Shown here piece after piece: positions 8,784 to 17,507 of a stretch of DNA of 64,000 nucleotides. How positions within the stretch are numbered: the first letter of the stretch is position 1; each line of letters begins with the position of its first letter. The notes under the pieces were generated by a model, which was not told the origin of the DNA, did not search any database, and saw only the letters and a list, made by a program, of their open reading frames with translations. The position numbers and the translations under genes were made by a program. This DNA comes from Rhizobium vallis (GTDB lineage: Bacteria > Pseudomonadota > Alphaproteobacteria > Rhizobiales > Rhizobiaceae): positions 1-64,000 of the forward strand of contig NZ_ML133695.1 in assembly GCF_003985155.1 (NCBI RefSeq), read 5' to 3'.

Positions 8784-9793
8784 AGGCCGTGCTTTTCGAC
8801 GGCGTCGGAATGCCGCTGAAAGTGGGCGAGCGCCCCGTTTCGGAGCCGGCTTCCGATGAAGTCATGCTCAGGATCGCTGCTTGTGGCATCTGCGGTTCCG
8901 ACCTGCACATGACCGAGGACCCGAAGACTTTCGGCCTCAATCGTCACGACGTGCTCGGCCACGAATTTGCCGGCGAAGTGGTCCGATGCGGCACCGCCGT
9001 CTCCGAGTTCAAGCCGGGTGACCGGGTGGCAGTGGCGCCGATGCGCGGGTGCGGCACATGCGACAATTGCGAGAAAGGCGAACCCGCATGGTGCGCCGAA
9101 ATGCGGCTGATCGGCGGCGGATACGCCGAATACACCACGGTCACTGCCCGCCAATGCCGTATCCTGCCCGATGACCTTCCCATCGAGGAAGGCGCGCTGG
9201 CCGAACCGGTTGCCGTGGCGCTGCATTGCGTGATGCGGTCGGGGTTGAAGCCAGGCGCCCGCGTGCTGATCCTCGGCGCCGGGCCGATCGGCCTGCTGGT
9301 CGCCTTCTGGGCGAGACGTCAGGGCGCCCGCGACGTCATTGTCGCCGACATTAACCGGCATCAGGAAGAACGTGCGACCTCGGTTGGCGCGACCGGCTTT
9401 GCTATGTCCGGCCCCGGATTGGCGCAAGAATTCCGCGCCAAGACCGGCGGAGCGCCCGACATCGTCTTCGAGTGTGTCGGCAAGCGTGGGCTGATCGATT
9501 TCGCCTGCCAGCTCGTCCGCACCCACGGCACGGTGGTCGGCGTCGGTCTCTGCGTCGGCGGCGACGACTGGGATCCTTTCGCGGCCTTGTCCAAGGAAAT
9601 CCAGCTCGTCTTCGCCGTGTTCTTCAACATGGCCGAGTTTGAGACAGCGCTCTCTGCGCTCGGCCCCGGCCGCTACCGTCCCCAGGCGCTGATCACAGGC
9701 CGGATCGGCCTCAATGACGTGCCCGAGGCCTTCGAGGGGCTCAGGCGGCGAACGACGCAATGCAAGATATTGATCGCCGCTGATGCGGCCTGA
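8780..9793 (+). CDS. Zinc-containing alcohol/polyol dehydrogenase (MDR family)
   Basis: 337 residues. The catalytic zinc site is CGICGSDLH plus GHEFAGEV, and the structural zinc loop is CGTCDNCEKGEPAWC. The nucleotide-binding motif is ILGAGPIGLLV. It is an NAD(P)-dependent medium-chain dehydrogenase, coupled to livM by an ATGA overlap. The position suggests oxidation of an alcohol side chain or a related step in using the imported compound. The substrate is not predictable from motifs. Confidence 0.9.
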   Translation: MKAVLFDGVGMPLKVGERPVSEPASDEVMLRIAACGICGSDLHMTEDPKTFGLNRHDVLGHEFAGEVVRCGTAVSEFKPGDRVAVAPMRGCGTCDNCEKGEPAWCAEMRLIGGGYAEYTTVTARQCRILPDDLPIEEGALAEPVAVALHCVMRSGLKPGARVLILGAGPIGLLVAFWARRQGARDVIVADINRHQEERATSVGATGFAMSGPGLAQEFRAKTGGAPDIVFECVGKRGLIDFACQLVRTHGTVVGVGLCVGGDDWDPFAALSKEIQLVFAVFFNMAEFETALSALGPGRYRPQALITGRIGLNDVPEAFEGLRRRTTQCKILIAADAA

Positions 9794-9816
9794 CCGATTG
9801 TCGAGGAGGGCAGTCT

Positions 9817-10596
9817 ATGGAATTCGAGACCCTGACGCAGGATATCGACGGTGTGCGTACGGTCGTGAAGGCGATCGGCCACGGCCCCGCCGTCCTTGCG
9901 CTGCATGGCGCGGCGACTATCGAGGGGTACGAGTGGGCGCGCGGTCTTGCCGAGCGCTTCCGTGTCTACCTGCCCTTCCATCCCGGTTTCGGCGAGAGTG
10001 CCGAGGCGCCGCACATTTCCGGCATGCAGGACTTGGTGGTCCACAGTCTCCGGCTCATCAAGGCGCTCGGCCTCGAGCGTCCGCATCTGGTCGGCCACTC
10101 CATGGGTGGCTGGATGGCTGCCGAGATCGCCGCCGTCGCCGGCGAGCGGTTCGGCAAGCTGGTGCTGAATGCGCCGGCCGGCCTCAATCATCCGGATCAT
10201 CCCGGCGCCGATCTCAGCCAGATTCCGCCGGATCAGTTTCCCGCCTATCTCGCCCACAATGTCGAGGTCGCGGCCCGCTATTTCCCGGGCGGCTCGGAAT
10301 GTCCCTCGGTCGAGGATTTCGTGGCCGCCCGCGAGAAGGAAAGCCCGGCGCTGGGCAACATTCTCAATGCACACGGCATGGGCCATCCGAATCTCGGCCG
10401 CTGGCTAAGCCGGATTCCCAACGAGACCGTGATCGTCTGGGGCAACAGGGACCGCATGCTGCCCGCCTCGCAGGCGCCGCTCTGGCAGGCGGCCATCCCC
10501 AATGCCCGGACGCTGATCATCGAGGATGTCGGCCATTTCGCCATGCAGGAAGATCCGCGCACCGTTACAGCCATTGGCGACTTCCTCGCCAAGTGA
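9817..10596 (+). CDS. Alpha/beta hydrolase
   Basis: 259 residues with the alpha/beta-hydrolase fold. The oxyanion strand LALHGAATIEGYEW is followed by the nucleophile elbow GHSMGGWM. A late acidic residue lies in WGNRDRMLP and the catalytic His is in EDVGHFAMQEDP. GGAGGG precedes the ATG. Similar enzymes in aromatic pathways hydrolyse esters or ring-fission products. Here the ring is opened by an intradiol enzyme, so a substrate-side ester or lactone is as likely. The role is inference. Confidence 0.88.
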   Translation: MEFETLTQDIDGVRTVVKAIGHGPAVLALHGAATIEGYEWARGLAERFRVYLPFHPGFGESAEAPHISGMQDLVVHSLRLIKALGLERPHLVGHSMGGWMAAEIAAVAGERFGKLVLNAPAGLNHPDHPGADLSQIPPDQFPAYLAHNVEVAARYFPGGSECPSVEDFVAAREKESPALGNILNAHGMGHPNLGRWLSRIPNETVIVWGNRDRMLPASQAPLWQAAIPNARTLIIEDVGHFAMQEDPRTVTAIGDFLAK

Positions 10597-10656
10597 AATC
10601 CGAGCACGGCGCCCCGGGCGATCCGCGACGGCCAGGACTATCAAGGAGGAATTATC

Positions 10657-11883
10657 ATGAACGCACCTATCAAGCACGCATCCCGCTACTGGGGCACGAA
10701 GACGGACTTCGCGTCCCTCATGGCGCATGTCGAAAAGGTCGGCCCGATCCTCGATAAAAATTCCGAGGCGAACGAGAAGCTCGGCCGCCTCAACGAAGAG
10801 ACCTTCGAGGCGCTCAAACCTATCCGCATGAGCCATATCTTCGCTGGCGAGGACATCGGCGGCGCACAGCTCCCGCCGACGCGGGGCCTGCAGCTCATCG
10901 AGGCAATCACCTATCACAGCGGCGCGGCCGGCTGGATATCGATGGTACACGCCTGCATAGGCGCGATGTCGGCGGCCTTCCTGCCCGACACCGCGATCGG
11001 CCGCCTGTTCGACGGCAAGACCGACAACCGTTTCTCGGGCCAGGGTACGCCAACCGGCATGCTGAAGAAAGTCGATGGCGGCTATCGCCTGAACGGCAAG
11101 TGGTCCTATGCCAGCGGTATCTACCACGCAACCTTTACCCACACCGCCGCCCTGCTCGACGATGGCAACGGCCAGCCCGCCAAGGACGAGAAGGGCGACG
11201 TGATCGTGCTCTGCGCGCATGCGCCGGTCGACGACCACGAACTGCTCGGCAACTGGAATGTCCTTGGTCTGCAGGCCACCGGCAGCATCGACTATGCCGC
11301 CAATGACGTCTTCATTCCCGATGACATGGTGTTCCCGATCCTCACTGCCGAGCCGCAGCGCATGCAGGAATTCTTTAGTCTCGGCGTGGTGGGCCTTGCC
11401 GCCATTGGCCATTCCGGCTGGGCGATCGGCGCATCGCGCCGCATGCTCGAGGAAGCCGCGAAATACGCAAAGACCAAGACCGGCCGCGCCGGCCTGCTCG
11501 GCGAGAGCGACAAGTTCTGGTACGATTTCGGCCGGGCAGAGGCCCGTGTCCGGGCTGCCCGCGCCTTCCTGTTTGAGGTCTGGCGCGAAGTCGAAGCCTC
11601 GATCGAGGCCGGCAACCGCATGACAACGCGCCAGATCAGCCTGGTGCATCTCGCCAAATCCGAAGTGCATGAGGCGGGCGTCGATGCGTGCCATTTCGTC
11701 TATCGCTCGCTCGGTGGGGCTTCGTTGCGCTACGGCGTCATGCAGCGGATCTATCGCGAGATGCTGACGGCCTCGAACCATTTCACGATCAACCCGAACA
11801 TCGTCGCCGCGGCCGGCCGCGACATTGCCGGCCTGTGGAGCGACCGCACCTGGCAGTTCTACGACCTGATCGAGAAGAAATGA
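10657..11883 (+). CDS. Flavin-dependent monooxygenase, acyl-CoA-dehydrogenase fold (two-component, GraA-like)
   Basis: 408 residues of the group D flavoprotein monooxygenase family, which uses reduced flavin and O2 to hydroxylate phenols. The middle domain has KWSYASGIYHATF and GLQATGSIDY, and the C-terminal helical domain has YRSLGGASLRYGVMQRIYRE. Length and fold match HsaA and GraA, the resorcinol hydroxylase oxygenase of Rhizobium sp. MTP-10005 (from memory, about 409 residues). AAGGAGGAAT precedes the ATG. The flavin reductase gene overlaps its stop. With the hydroxyquinol dioxygenase and maleylacetate reductase nearby, para-hydroxylation of resorcinol or a related phenol to hydroxyquinol is the best guess. 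Confidence 0.85.
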   Translation: MNAPIKHASRYWGTKTDFASLMAHVEKVGPILDKNSEANEKLGRLNEETFEALKPIRMSHIFAGEDIGGAQLPPTRGLQLIEAITYHSGAAGWISMVHACIGAMSAAFLPDTAIGRLFDGKTDNRFSGQGTPTGMLKKVDGGYRLNGKWSYASGIYHATFTHTAALLDDGNGQPAKDEKGDVIVLCAHAPVDDHELLGNWNVLGLQATGSIDYAANDVFIPDDMVFPILTAEPQRMQEFFSLGVVGLAAIGHSGWAIGASRRMLEEAAKYAKTKTGRAGLLGESDKFWYDFGRAEARVRAARAFLFEVWREVEASIEAGNRMTTRQISLVHLAKSEVHEAGVDACHFVYRSLGGASLRYGVMQRIYREMLTASNHFTINPNIVAAAGRDIAGLWSDRTWQFYDLIEKK

Positions 11884-12494
11884 GCGCGCCGGCGAAAGGC
11901 AAGCCGGATAGGGTGGCGGCGCCTGAAACGGGCACCGCCACCGTCAGCTCCGGCCTCACCGAGGCGTTCATCGCGGCTTTCCGGCACCACCCGTCCGGCG
12001 TCGCCATCATCACGGCGGAGGGTGACGAGGGCCCGGCGGCGATGACCGTGAGTTCGCTGATTTCGATCAGTGCCGCACCACCCATGGTCGCCTTCTCGCT
12101 CTCGGCATCGTCTTCGAGCGCCAAGGTGGTCGAGCGCGCCGCATCTGTCGTCGTGCATTTCGTGCGCCGTGCCGACATGCAACTCGCCCGGCTCTGCGCG
12201 ACACCTGGCAAGAATCGCTTCGGACCAGACGTGCGCTGGTCACGGCTCGACAGCGGCGAACCATATTATCCGCAGGTCGAGCTCTGGTTTCGCGCCGAGC
12301 TGCGCGGCCGGCTGGAAACGTCGGGGGCTTGCCTGGTGACCGCGGAGCTGACCGCCGTATCATCCGGGGCGCTTGTGACACGGCAGGCCGAGTCACTGGT
12401 CTATTCCAACCGGGCCTGGCACGCGCTGGGTCCGGTGGTCGACACCGCCTCGGCGCCGATGCTGCTCTGGCCGGACGATTCCGCCACCTTCTGA
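11880..12494 (+). CDS. Flavin reductase component (FMN/FAD:NAD(P)H) of the two-component monooxygenase
   Basis: 204 residues of the flavin reductase-like family, with FRHHPSGVAIITAE, the AAMTVSSLISISAAPPM flavin-binding region and VVHFVRRAD. ATG 11880 overlaps the oxygenase stop (ATGA); in-frame codons upstream lie inside the oxygenase gene. It should supply reduced flavin to the 10657 oxygenase. It is the last gene of the plus-strand run; a hairpin follows. Confidence 0.88.
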   Translation: MSAPAKGKPDRVAAPETGTATVSSGLTEAFIAAFRHHPSGVAIITAEGDEGPAAMTVSSLISISAAPPMVAFSLSASSSSAKVVERAASVVVHFVRRADMQLARLCATPGKNRFGPDVRWSRLDSGEPYYPQVELWFRAELRGRLETSGACLVTAELTAVSSGALVTRQAESLVYSNRAWHALGPVVDTASAPMLLWPDDSATF

Positions 12495-12501
12495 AACCGT
12501 G

Positions 12502-12520
12502 CCGGCGGCATGGTCGCCGG
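12502..12520. terminator. Hairpin between convergent flavin-reductase and LysR genes
   Basis: CCGGCG (12502-12507) and CGCCGG (12515-12520) form a perfect 6-bp stem with a 7-nt loop in the 35-bp gap between two convergent genes. There is no strong T-tract on either side, so it is a weak or bidirectional terminator candidate. Confidence 0.45.
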
Positions 12521-12529
12521 TTACCCCCG

Positions 12530-13480
12530 TTACATTCCCCAGACCACGGACTGTTCGTGGCGCTTGATGAGATGCCTCAGATTCTCGAAACTCTTGCGAA
12601 GATGTGCCGAAAACGCCTCGATGGCCGGTGCCCCGAGATCGCCCGAGCGCCTGAGCAGGCCCAGCGCCCGCTCCGGGTGGGGGATATTGACCGGCAGCGC
12701 GGTGATCGCCTTGTCATTGCGATAGGCGAAGACGACGCTGTGCGGCAGAATCGTCAATGCGTCGCTTTCCTTCATGTAGTTGATCGCGCTGGTCAGCGAT
12801 CCACCGGCATAACGGATCTTGGTCTCGGTGGCACCGAGCGACAGGACCAGGCTGCGCAGATCGGCGAGCAACGGACTGCCGGGCGGCGGCGCGATCCAGG
12901 GAAAGTCGAGCAGTTCAGGACCCATCAGCTTGCGCTTGAGCAGCAGCGGGTGCGTGACGCGGCAGGCCACGACATTGCGGCCAGGCAGCAACTCCTGGAA
13001 ATGCAGGCCCGAACCTTCTTCGAGCATGTCGATCGGGCAGATGGCGAGATCGATGCGGTCAGCGACGATGGCCGCGCGCAACTCGGAAAGATAGCCGTAG
13101 CTTTGCTCGACGCGAACGTCTGGGGAGGAATTCTGGAAGCCGGCGACCATACCGGCAATCAGAGCATCCATGAAAAAGGGCGTACCGCCGACACGCACCA
13201 GCCCGGTGCGGCCATGGCGGAATCCCTCGACAAGGGTCGATGCCTTGCGGGCGGAGGTCAATATCGCCTGGCCGTGATCGGCCAGTGCCCGGCCGAGCGG
13301 CGTCGGTTGCAGCGGCCGTCGTCCCTTGAGGAAAAGCGGCTCGCCCAAACGCTTTTCCAACATCGCAAGCGTGCGCGAAACGGCCGGCTGGCTGAGCCCG
13401 AGCAGAGCCGCACCCTCGGTCACACCCCCTGCCTGAACGACCGCAGCGAGCTGCGCGAGATGCCTTTCATCGATCTTCAT
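12530..13480 (-). CDS. LysR-family transcriptional regulator (aromatic island A)
   Basis: 316 residues. The N-terminal winged helix includes GVTEGAALLGLSQPAVSRT, followed by the type-2 periplasmic-binding effector domain (VRVGGTPFFMDALIAG, and RIDLAICPI). It is divergent from the intradiol dioxygenase gene at 13561, with 80 bp between the start codons, the usual LysR arrangement. The inducer is expected to be a pathway aromatic or ring-fission product. It is closely similar along its length to the LysR at 22873, including MKI at the start and FFMDA in the effector domain. Confidence 0.93.
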   Translation of the reverse strand: MKIDERHLAQLAAVVQAGGVTEGAALLGLSQPAVSRTLAMLEKRLGEPLFLKGRRPLQPTPLGRALADHGQAILTSARKASTLVEGFRHGRTGLVRVGGTPFFMDALIAGMVAGFQNSSPDVRVEQSYGYLSELRAAIVADRIDLAICPIDMLEEGSGLHFQELLPGRNVVACRVTHPLLLKRKLMGPELLDFPWIAPPPGSPLLADLRSLVLSLGATETKIRYAGGSLTSAINYMKESDALTILPHSVVFAYRNDKAITALPVNIPHPERALGLLRRSGDLGAPAIEAFSAHLRKSFENLRHLIKRHEQSVVWGM

Positions 13481-13500
13481 AACAATAACGAATATAAATC

Positions 13501-13532
13501 GCCGGAAAAATTATCAAGCACTCTATTCCGGC
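13501..13532. promoter_or_regulatory. Inverted repeat in the LysR/dioxygenase divergent promoter
   Basis: GCCGGAA (13501-13507) and TTCCGGC (13526-13532) are perfect 7-bp arms separated by 18 nt. They lie in the 80-bp gap between the divergent LysR and dioxygenase start codons. This is a plausible regulator-binding or activation site for island A. The T-N11-A signature is not obvious, so assignment to LysR is inference. Confidence 0.4.
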
Positions 13533-13560
13533 CTGTTAGGTTCTCGTCATGGGAGGATTC

Positions 13561-14421
13561 ATGCCAGACATATCGTTCAGTGAGCGCAACTCTGCGCAGC
13601 GTGTGGCCGAGCGGCTCGACAGGCATGCCGAAGGCCCCCTGCAAGCCTTCATGGTTCCTTTCATAGAGCATCTGCACAAGCTCATCCGGGAGACGCGTCC
13701 GTCGCAAGCGGATTGGCGGCGAGCGATGGAATTCCTGACCGACGTCGGCCATGCCAGCGACGGCCGCCGGCAGGAATGGGTGCTGCTCTCCGATCTGCTC
13801 GGCGTCACCGCACTCGTTGAGGAAATCAACACGAATCGGCCGAAGGGCGCGACCCCCAATACCGTGCGCGGCCCCTTCTACCGGGCCGATGCGCCCCGGC
13901 TCGCGCTCAATGCCAATATCTCCCTCGACGGCGTCGGCCCGACGCTTGCCGTCAACGGCCGTGTGCAGGACCTCGACGGCAAGCCGATCGCCGGCGCTTC
14001 GGTCGAGACCTGGCAGGCCAACAGCGAAGGCTTCTACGAGAACCAGCAGCCGGACCAGCAACCGGAATTCAACCTCCGTGGCATCTTCACGACCGACGAC
14101 CAGGGTTGCTTCCGCTACAAGACCGTTCGCCCGGGCGGCTACGCCGTGCCGAGCGATGGCCCGGTCGGCCAGTTGCTGGGCAAGCTGGGCTTTCCCATGC
14201 GCCGTCCCGCACACCTCCATTTCCTGATCAAGACCGATGGCTTCGAGACGATCAGCACGCATGTCTATGACGGCAGTGATCCGCATCTTGGCCGGGACGC
14301 CCTGTTCGGCGTGAAGGACGAGCTCATCGGAGAGTTCAAGCCGAACGGCAAGGGGGATGGCTCGACGCTCGACTTCACCTTCACCATGGCCAGGGCGAAG
14401 AAGGGACGAGGCACGACATGA
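13561..14421 (+). CDS. Intradiol ring-cleavage dioxygenase, hydroxyquinol 1,2-dioxygenase type
   Basis: 286 residues of the catechol/hydroxyquinol 1,2-dioxygenase family. The N-terminal helical dimerisation domain includes RRQEWVLLSDLLGV. The iron(III) ligands are visible: Tyr in WQANSEGFYE, Tyr in GGYAVPSDGPVG, and two His in RPAHLHFLI. It should cleave hydroxyquinol to maleylacetate, which suits the maleylacetate reductase encoded next with an ATGA overlap. ATG 13561 is chosen over an ATG 12 bp upstream because GGGAGG lies directly before it. Plain catechol as substrate cannot be excluded. Confidence 0.9.
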   Translation: MPDISFSERNSAQRVAERLDRHAEGPLQAFMVPFIEHLHKLIRETRPSQADWRRAMEFLTDVGHASDGRRQEWVLLSDLLGVTALVEEINTNRPKGATPNTVRGPFYRADAPRLALNANISLDGVGPTLAVNGRVQDLDGKPIAGASVETWQANSEGFYENQQPDQQPEFNLRGIFTTDDQGCFRYKTVRPGGYAVPSDGPVGQLLGKLGFPMRRPAHLHFLIKTDGFETISTHVYDGSDPHLGRDALFGVKDELIGEFKPNGKGDGSTLDFTFTMARAKKGRGTT

Positions 14422-15482
14422 CTCTATCCTTCACCTATCAGGGCAGTGCGGCGCGCATCGTCTTCGGCAACGGAACGAGTGGTGATGTTGGCAAATGGGT
14501 TGAGGCCCTGGACTGCCGCCGCGCGCTCGTGCTGTCGACGCCGCACCAGGCATCCGATGCGGAAGCCATGTCGAAACGGCTCGGAACGCTGTCAGTCGGC
14601 ACCTTCACCGAAGCGACCATGCATACCCCGGTCGACGTGACGGAGCGCGCCGTCGCACGCGCGGCCGAGTTCGGCGCAGATTGCGTCGTCTCCCTCGGCG
14701 GCGGCTCGACGACCGGGCTCGGAAAGGCCATGGCCTATCGCACCGATATCCAGCAGATCGTCGTGCCGACGACCTATGCCGGCTCGGAAGTCACGCCGAT
14801 CCTCGGCCAGACGGAAAACGGTGCCAAAACCACGCTGCGCAGCCCGAAGGTTACGCCGGAAGTCGTGATCTATGATCCGCAACTCACGCTCGGCCTGCCG
14901 GTCGCCATGAGCGTCACCAGCGGCCTGAATGCGATTGCGCATGCTGCCGAAGGGCTCTATGCGCCCGATCGCAATCCCATCACGACGATGATGAGCATTG
15001 ACGGCATACGCGCGCTCAGAGACGCGTTGCCCATCCTTATCGGCAATCCGCGCGACGGTGCCGCTCGCGAAAAGGCGCTCTACGGTGCATGGCTCTGCGG
15101 CACCGTGCTCGGCCAGATCTCGATGTCGCTGCATCACAAGATCTGCCATACTCTGGGCGGCAGCTTCGACACGCCGCATGCCGAGACCCACGCTGTCATG
15201 CTGCCGCATACAATCGGTTTCAACGCGTCGGCCGTGCCGGACCTGATGTCGCCGATCTCCGACATTTTCGGTGGCACGACACCCGGACAGGCCCTTTACG
15301 ACTTCGCGAAATCGATCGGCGCGCCGATGGTGCTCAGGGATTTCGGCCTCACTGAGGCCGATCTCGACAGGGCGGCCGACATCGCGACCAAGAATCCTTA
15401 TTCCAATCCGCGACCGATCGACCGCACATCGATCCGCGCCTTGTTGCAGGACGCCTGGAAGGGAACACGACCGCCATATTGA
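14418..15482 (+). CDS. Maleylacetate reductase (iron-containing alcohol dehydrogenase family)
   Basis: 354 residues. The NAD-binding glycine-rich loop is SLGGGSTTGLGKA, and VPTTYAGSEVTPI follows it. The metal-site region contains HHKICHTLGGSFDTPHAETHAVMLPH. These match maleylacetate reductases (GraC, TftE, MacA families), which reduce maleylacetate to 3-oxoadipate. Translationally coupled to the dioxygenase that makes its substrate, so the functional assignment is well supported by context. Confidence 0.92.
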   Translation: MTLSFTYQGSAARIVFGNGTSGDVGKWVEALDCRRALVLSTPHQASDAEAMSKRLGTLSVGTFTEATMHTPVDVTERAVARAAEFGADCVVSLGGGSTTGLGKAMAYRTDIQQIVVPTTYAGSEVTPILGQTENGAKTTLRSPKVTPEVVIYDPQLTLGLPVAMSVTSGLNAIAHAAEGLYAPDRNPITTMMSIDGIRALRDALPILIGNPRDGAAREKALYGAWLCGTVLGQISMSLHHKICHTLGGSFDTPHAETHAVMLPHTIGFNASAVPDLMSPISDIFGGTTPGQALYDFAKSIGAPMVLRDFGLTEADLDRAADIATKNPYSNPRPIDRTSIRALLQDAWKGTRPPY

Positions 15483-15506
15483 ATTCTTTTGGGAGGAAGA
15501 AGGCAA

Positions 15507-16784
15507 ATGATTACGAGACGTGAATTGCTGAAGTCCGCAGCCGCCACGGGAGCCTTGGTGGCAACATCCGGCCTCGCCATGCCGGCGATCGCCAAGGGCG
15601 CTCCGATCAAATTCGGCTATGTCAGCCCCCAGACCGGTCCGCTGGCTGCTTTCGCCGAGGCCGACAAGTTCATCATCGACGGTTTCATGGCTGCCACGAA
15701 GGCGGCCGGCCTGAATTACGAAGTCGTGGTGAAGGACAGTCAGTCCAATCCGAACCGCGCCGCCGAAGTCGCCAAGGAACTGATCGTCAGCGACGAGGTC
15801 AATCTCGTCCTCGTGGCATCGACGCCAGAGACCACCAATCCTGTGGCCACGGTCTGCGAGGCGGAGGACGTGCCCTGCATTTCGACAGCGGCCCCTTGGC
15901 AGCCCTGGTTCATCGGCCAGCAGGCAAATCCCGCCGATCCCCAATCCTGGAAACCGTTCAACAGCGCCTTCCACTTCTTCTGGGGACTGGAAGACGTCAT
16001 CGCGGTCTATACCAACATGTGGGGTCAGCTCGAGACCAACAAGAAGGTTGGCGGCCTGTTTCCCAATGATGGCGACGGCAATGCCTGGGGCGACAAGACT
16101 GTAGGCTTTCCGCCGGTTCTGGAGAAGCTCGGTTATACGCTCAAGGATCCGGGCCGATACCAGAACCTGACCGACGATTTTTCCGCACAAATCAACGCCT
16201 TCAAGTCCGACGGCAGCGACCTCATCACCGGCGTGATGATTCCACCGGATTTCACCACTTTCTGGAACCAGGCGCAGCAACAGGGCTTCAAGCCCAAGGT
16301 CGCTTCCATCGGCAAGGCGATCCTGTTCCCACAGGCGGTCGAGGCGCTGGGGAAGACCGGACACAACCTTTCCTGCGAAGTCTGGTGGTCGGCGAGCCAT
16401 CCGTTCAAGTCGTCGCTGACCGGCCAGAGCGCCGGTGAACTTGCTCAAGGCTTCACCAAGGTCACCGGCCGACCCTGGACCCAGCCCATAGGCTTCGTTC
16501 ATGCGCTGTTCGAGGTCGCCGTCGACGTCATGAAGCGTGCCGACCCGACCGACAGCAAAGCAGTCATCGCCGCCATCGCCGCCTCGAACATCGAGACGAT
16601 CGTCGGCAAGGTGGCCTGGGACGGTGCCAATCTACCGCCCTTTGCTGCCAGGAACATTGCCAAGACGCCGCTGGTCGGCGGTCAGTGGCGTCTCAAGGAC
16701 GGCGGCGGCTACGATCTCGTCATCGTCGACAACCAGACCGCGCCGAACATTCCGACCGGCGGCAGGATGGAAGCGATCGGCTGA
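15507..16784 (+). CDS. ABC transporter substrate-binding protein, HAAT type, Tat-exported (island B)
   Basis: 425 residues. A twin-arginine leader (TRRELLKSAAATGALVA) precedes the mature N terminus KFGYVSPQTGPLAAFAE. DSQSNPNRAAEVAKEL, STAAPWQPW and FHFFWGLEDV align with the binding protein at 4012, so the two are paralogues. GGGAGGAAG precedes ATG 15507; an in-frame TTG at 15489 is less likely. Its own ATPases start 3 bp after its stop. The ligand is probably an aromatic related to that of island A. Confidence 0.9.
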   Translation: MITRRELLKSAAATGALVATSGLAMPAIAKGAPIKFGYVSPQTGPLAAFAEADKFIIDGFMAATKAAGLNYEVVVKDSQSNPNRAAEVAKELIVSDEVNLVLVASTPETTNPVATVCEAEDVPCISTAAPWQPWFIGQQANPADPQSWKPFNSAFHFFWGLEDVIAVYTNMWGQLETNKKVGGLFPNDGDGNAWGDKTVGFPPVLEKLGYTLKDPGRYQNLTDDFSAQINAFKSDGSDLITGVMIPPDFTTFWNQAQQQGFKPKVASIGKAILFPQAVEALGKTGHNLSCEVWWSASHPFKSSLTGQSAGELAQGFTKVTGRPWTQPIGFVHALFEVAVDVMKRADPTDSKAVIAAIAASNIETIVGKVAWDGANLPPFAARNIAKTPLVGGQWRLKDGGGYDLVIVDNQTAPNIPTGGRMEAIG

Positions 16785-16787
16785 GCC

Positions 16788-17507
16788 ATGCCCATACTCG
16801 CCCTCGACCGTGTATCCAAAAGCTTCGGCGCCCTGAAGGTCGCTGAGGAGATTTCGTTTGCACTGGAAACGGGCGAGGCGCTCGGCGTGATCGGGCCGAA
16901 CGGCGCCGGCAAGTCGACGCTGTTCAACCTCATCACCGGCAATATCCGCGTCGATGCCGGGATCATTCAGTTCGACGGCAGGGACGTGACGCGACAGCCG
17001 CCGATGGCGCGCTGCCTCGCCGGCATCGGCCGGACATTCCAGATCCCGCAGCCATTCGAAAAGCTGACGGTGTTCGAGAACCTGCTGGTCGCCGGCGCCT
17101 TCGGGTCGCGCAAGAGCGAGCGAGAGGTCGGCGACCGCTGCGCCGATATTCTCGTCGAAACAGGGCTTTATCTCAAAGCGAACCAACTCGCCGGAAGCCT
17201 GGGGCTCCTGCAGCGCAAGCGCCTGGAACTCGCCCGCGCGCTCGCGACCGACCCGAAGATCCTTCTGCTTGACGAAATTGCCGGTGGATTGACGGAGGCA
17301 GAGTGCGGGGAATTGGTGGAAACGATCCGCGCCATCCATCGGCGCGGCGTTTCCATCATCTGGGTCGAACACGTGCTGCATGCCCTCAATTCGGTCGTCA
17401 GACGGCTCGTCGTTCTGCATTTCGGCCGGGTAATCGGTGACGGTGATCCCGACACGATCATGGCCTCCAAGGACGTGCGTGAAATCTATCTCGGGATCGA
17501 CGTCTGA
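16788..17507 (+). CDS. ABC transporter ATP-binding protein, LivG type (island B)
   Basis: 239 residues. Walker A GPNGAGKST, IGRTFQIPQPFEKLTV, Walker B LLLLDEIAGGL and the switch His in WVEHV. The signature is again the degenerate SLGLLQRKRLELARA type seen in the island A homologue. It starts 3 bp after the binding-protein stop; its last base is shared with the following ATG. Confidence 0.93.
   Translation: MPILALDRVSKSFGALKVAEEISFALETGEALGVIGPNGAGKSTLFNLITGNIRVDAGIIQFDGRDVTRQPPMARCLAGIGRTFQIPQPFEKLTVFENLLVAGAFGSRKSEREVGDRCADILVETGLYLKANQLAGSLGLLQRKRLELARALATDPKILLLDEIAGGLTEAECGELVETIRAIHRRGVSIIWVEHVLHALNSVVRRLVVLHFGRVIGDGDPDTIMASKDVREIYLGIDV

Noticed and set aside
12329..13666. A 445-codon plus-strand frame across the LysR gene of island A
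   Set aside because: It overlaps three supported genes and the divergent promoter; the LysR on the opposite strand has clear domains.
14592..16502. A 636-codon open frame on the minus strand opposite maleylacetate reductase and the binding protein
   Set aside because: It is a mirror of high-GC coding sequence, has no recognisable domain, and the plus strand carries two well-supported genes with ribosome-binding sites.
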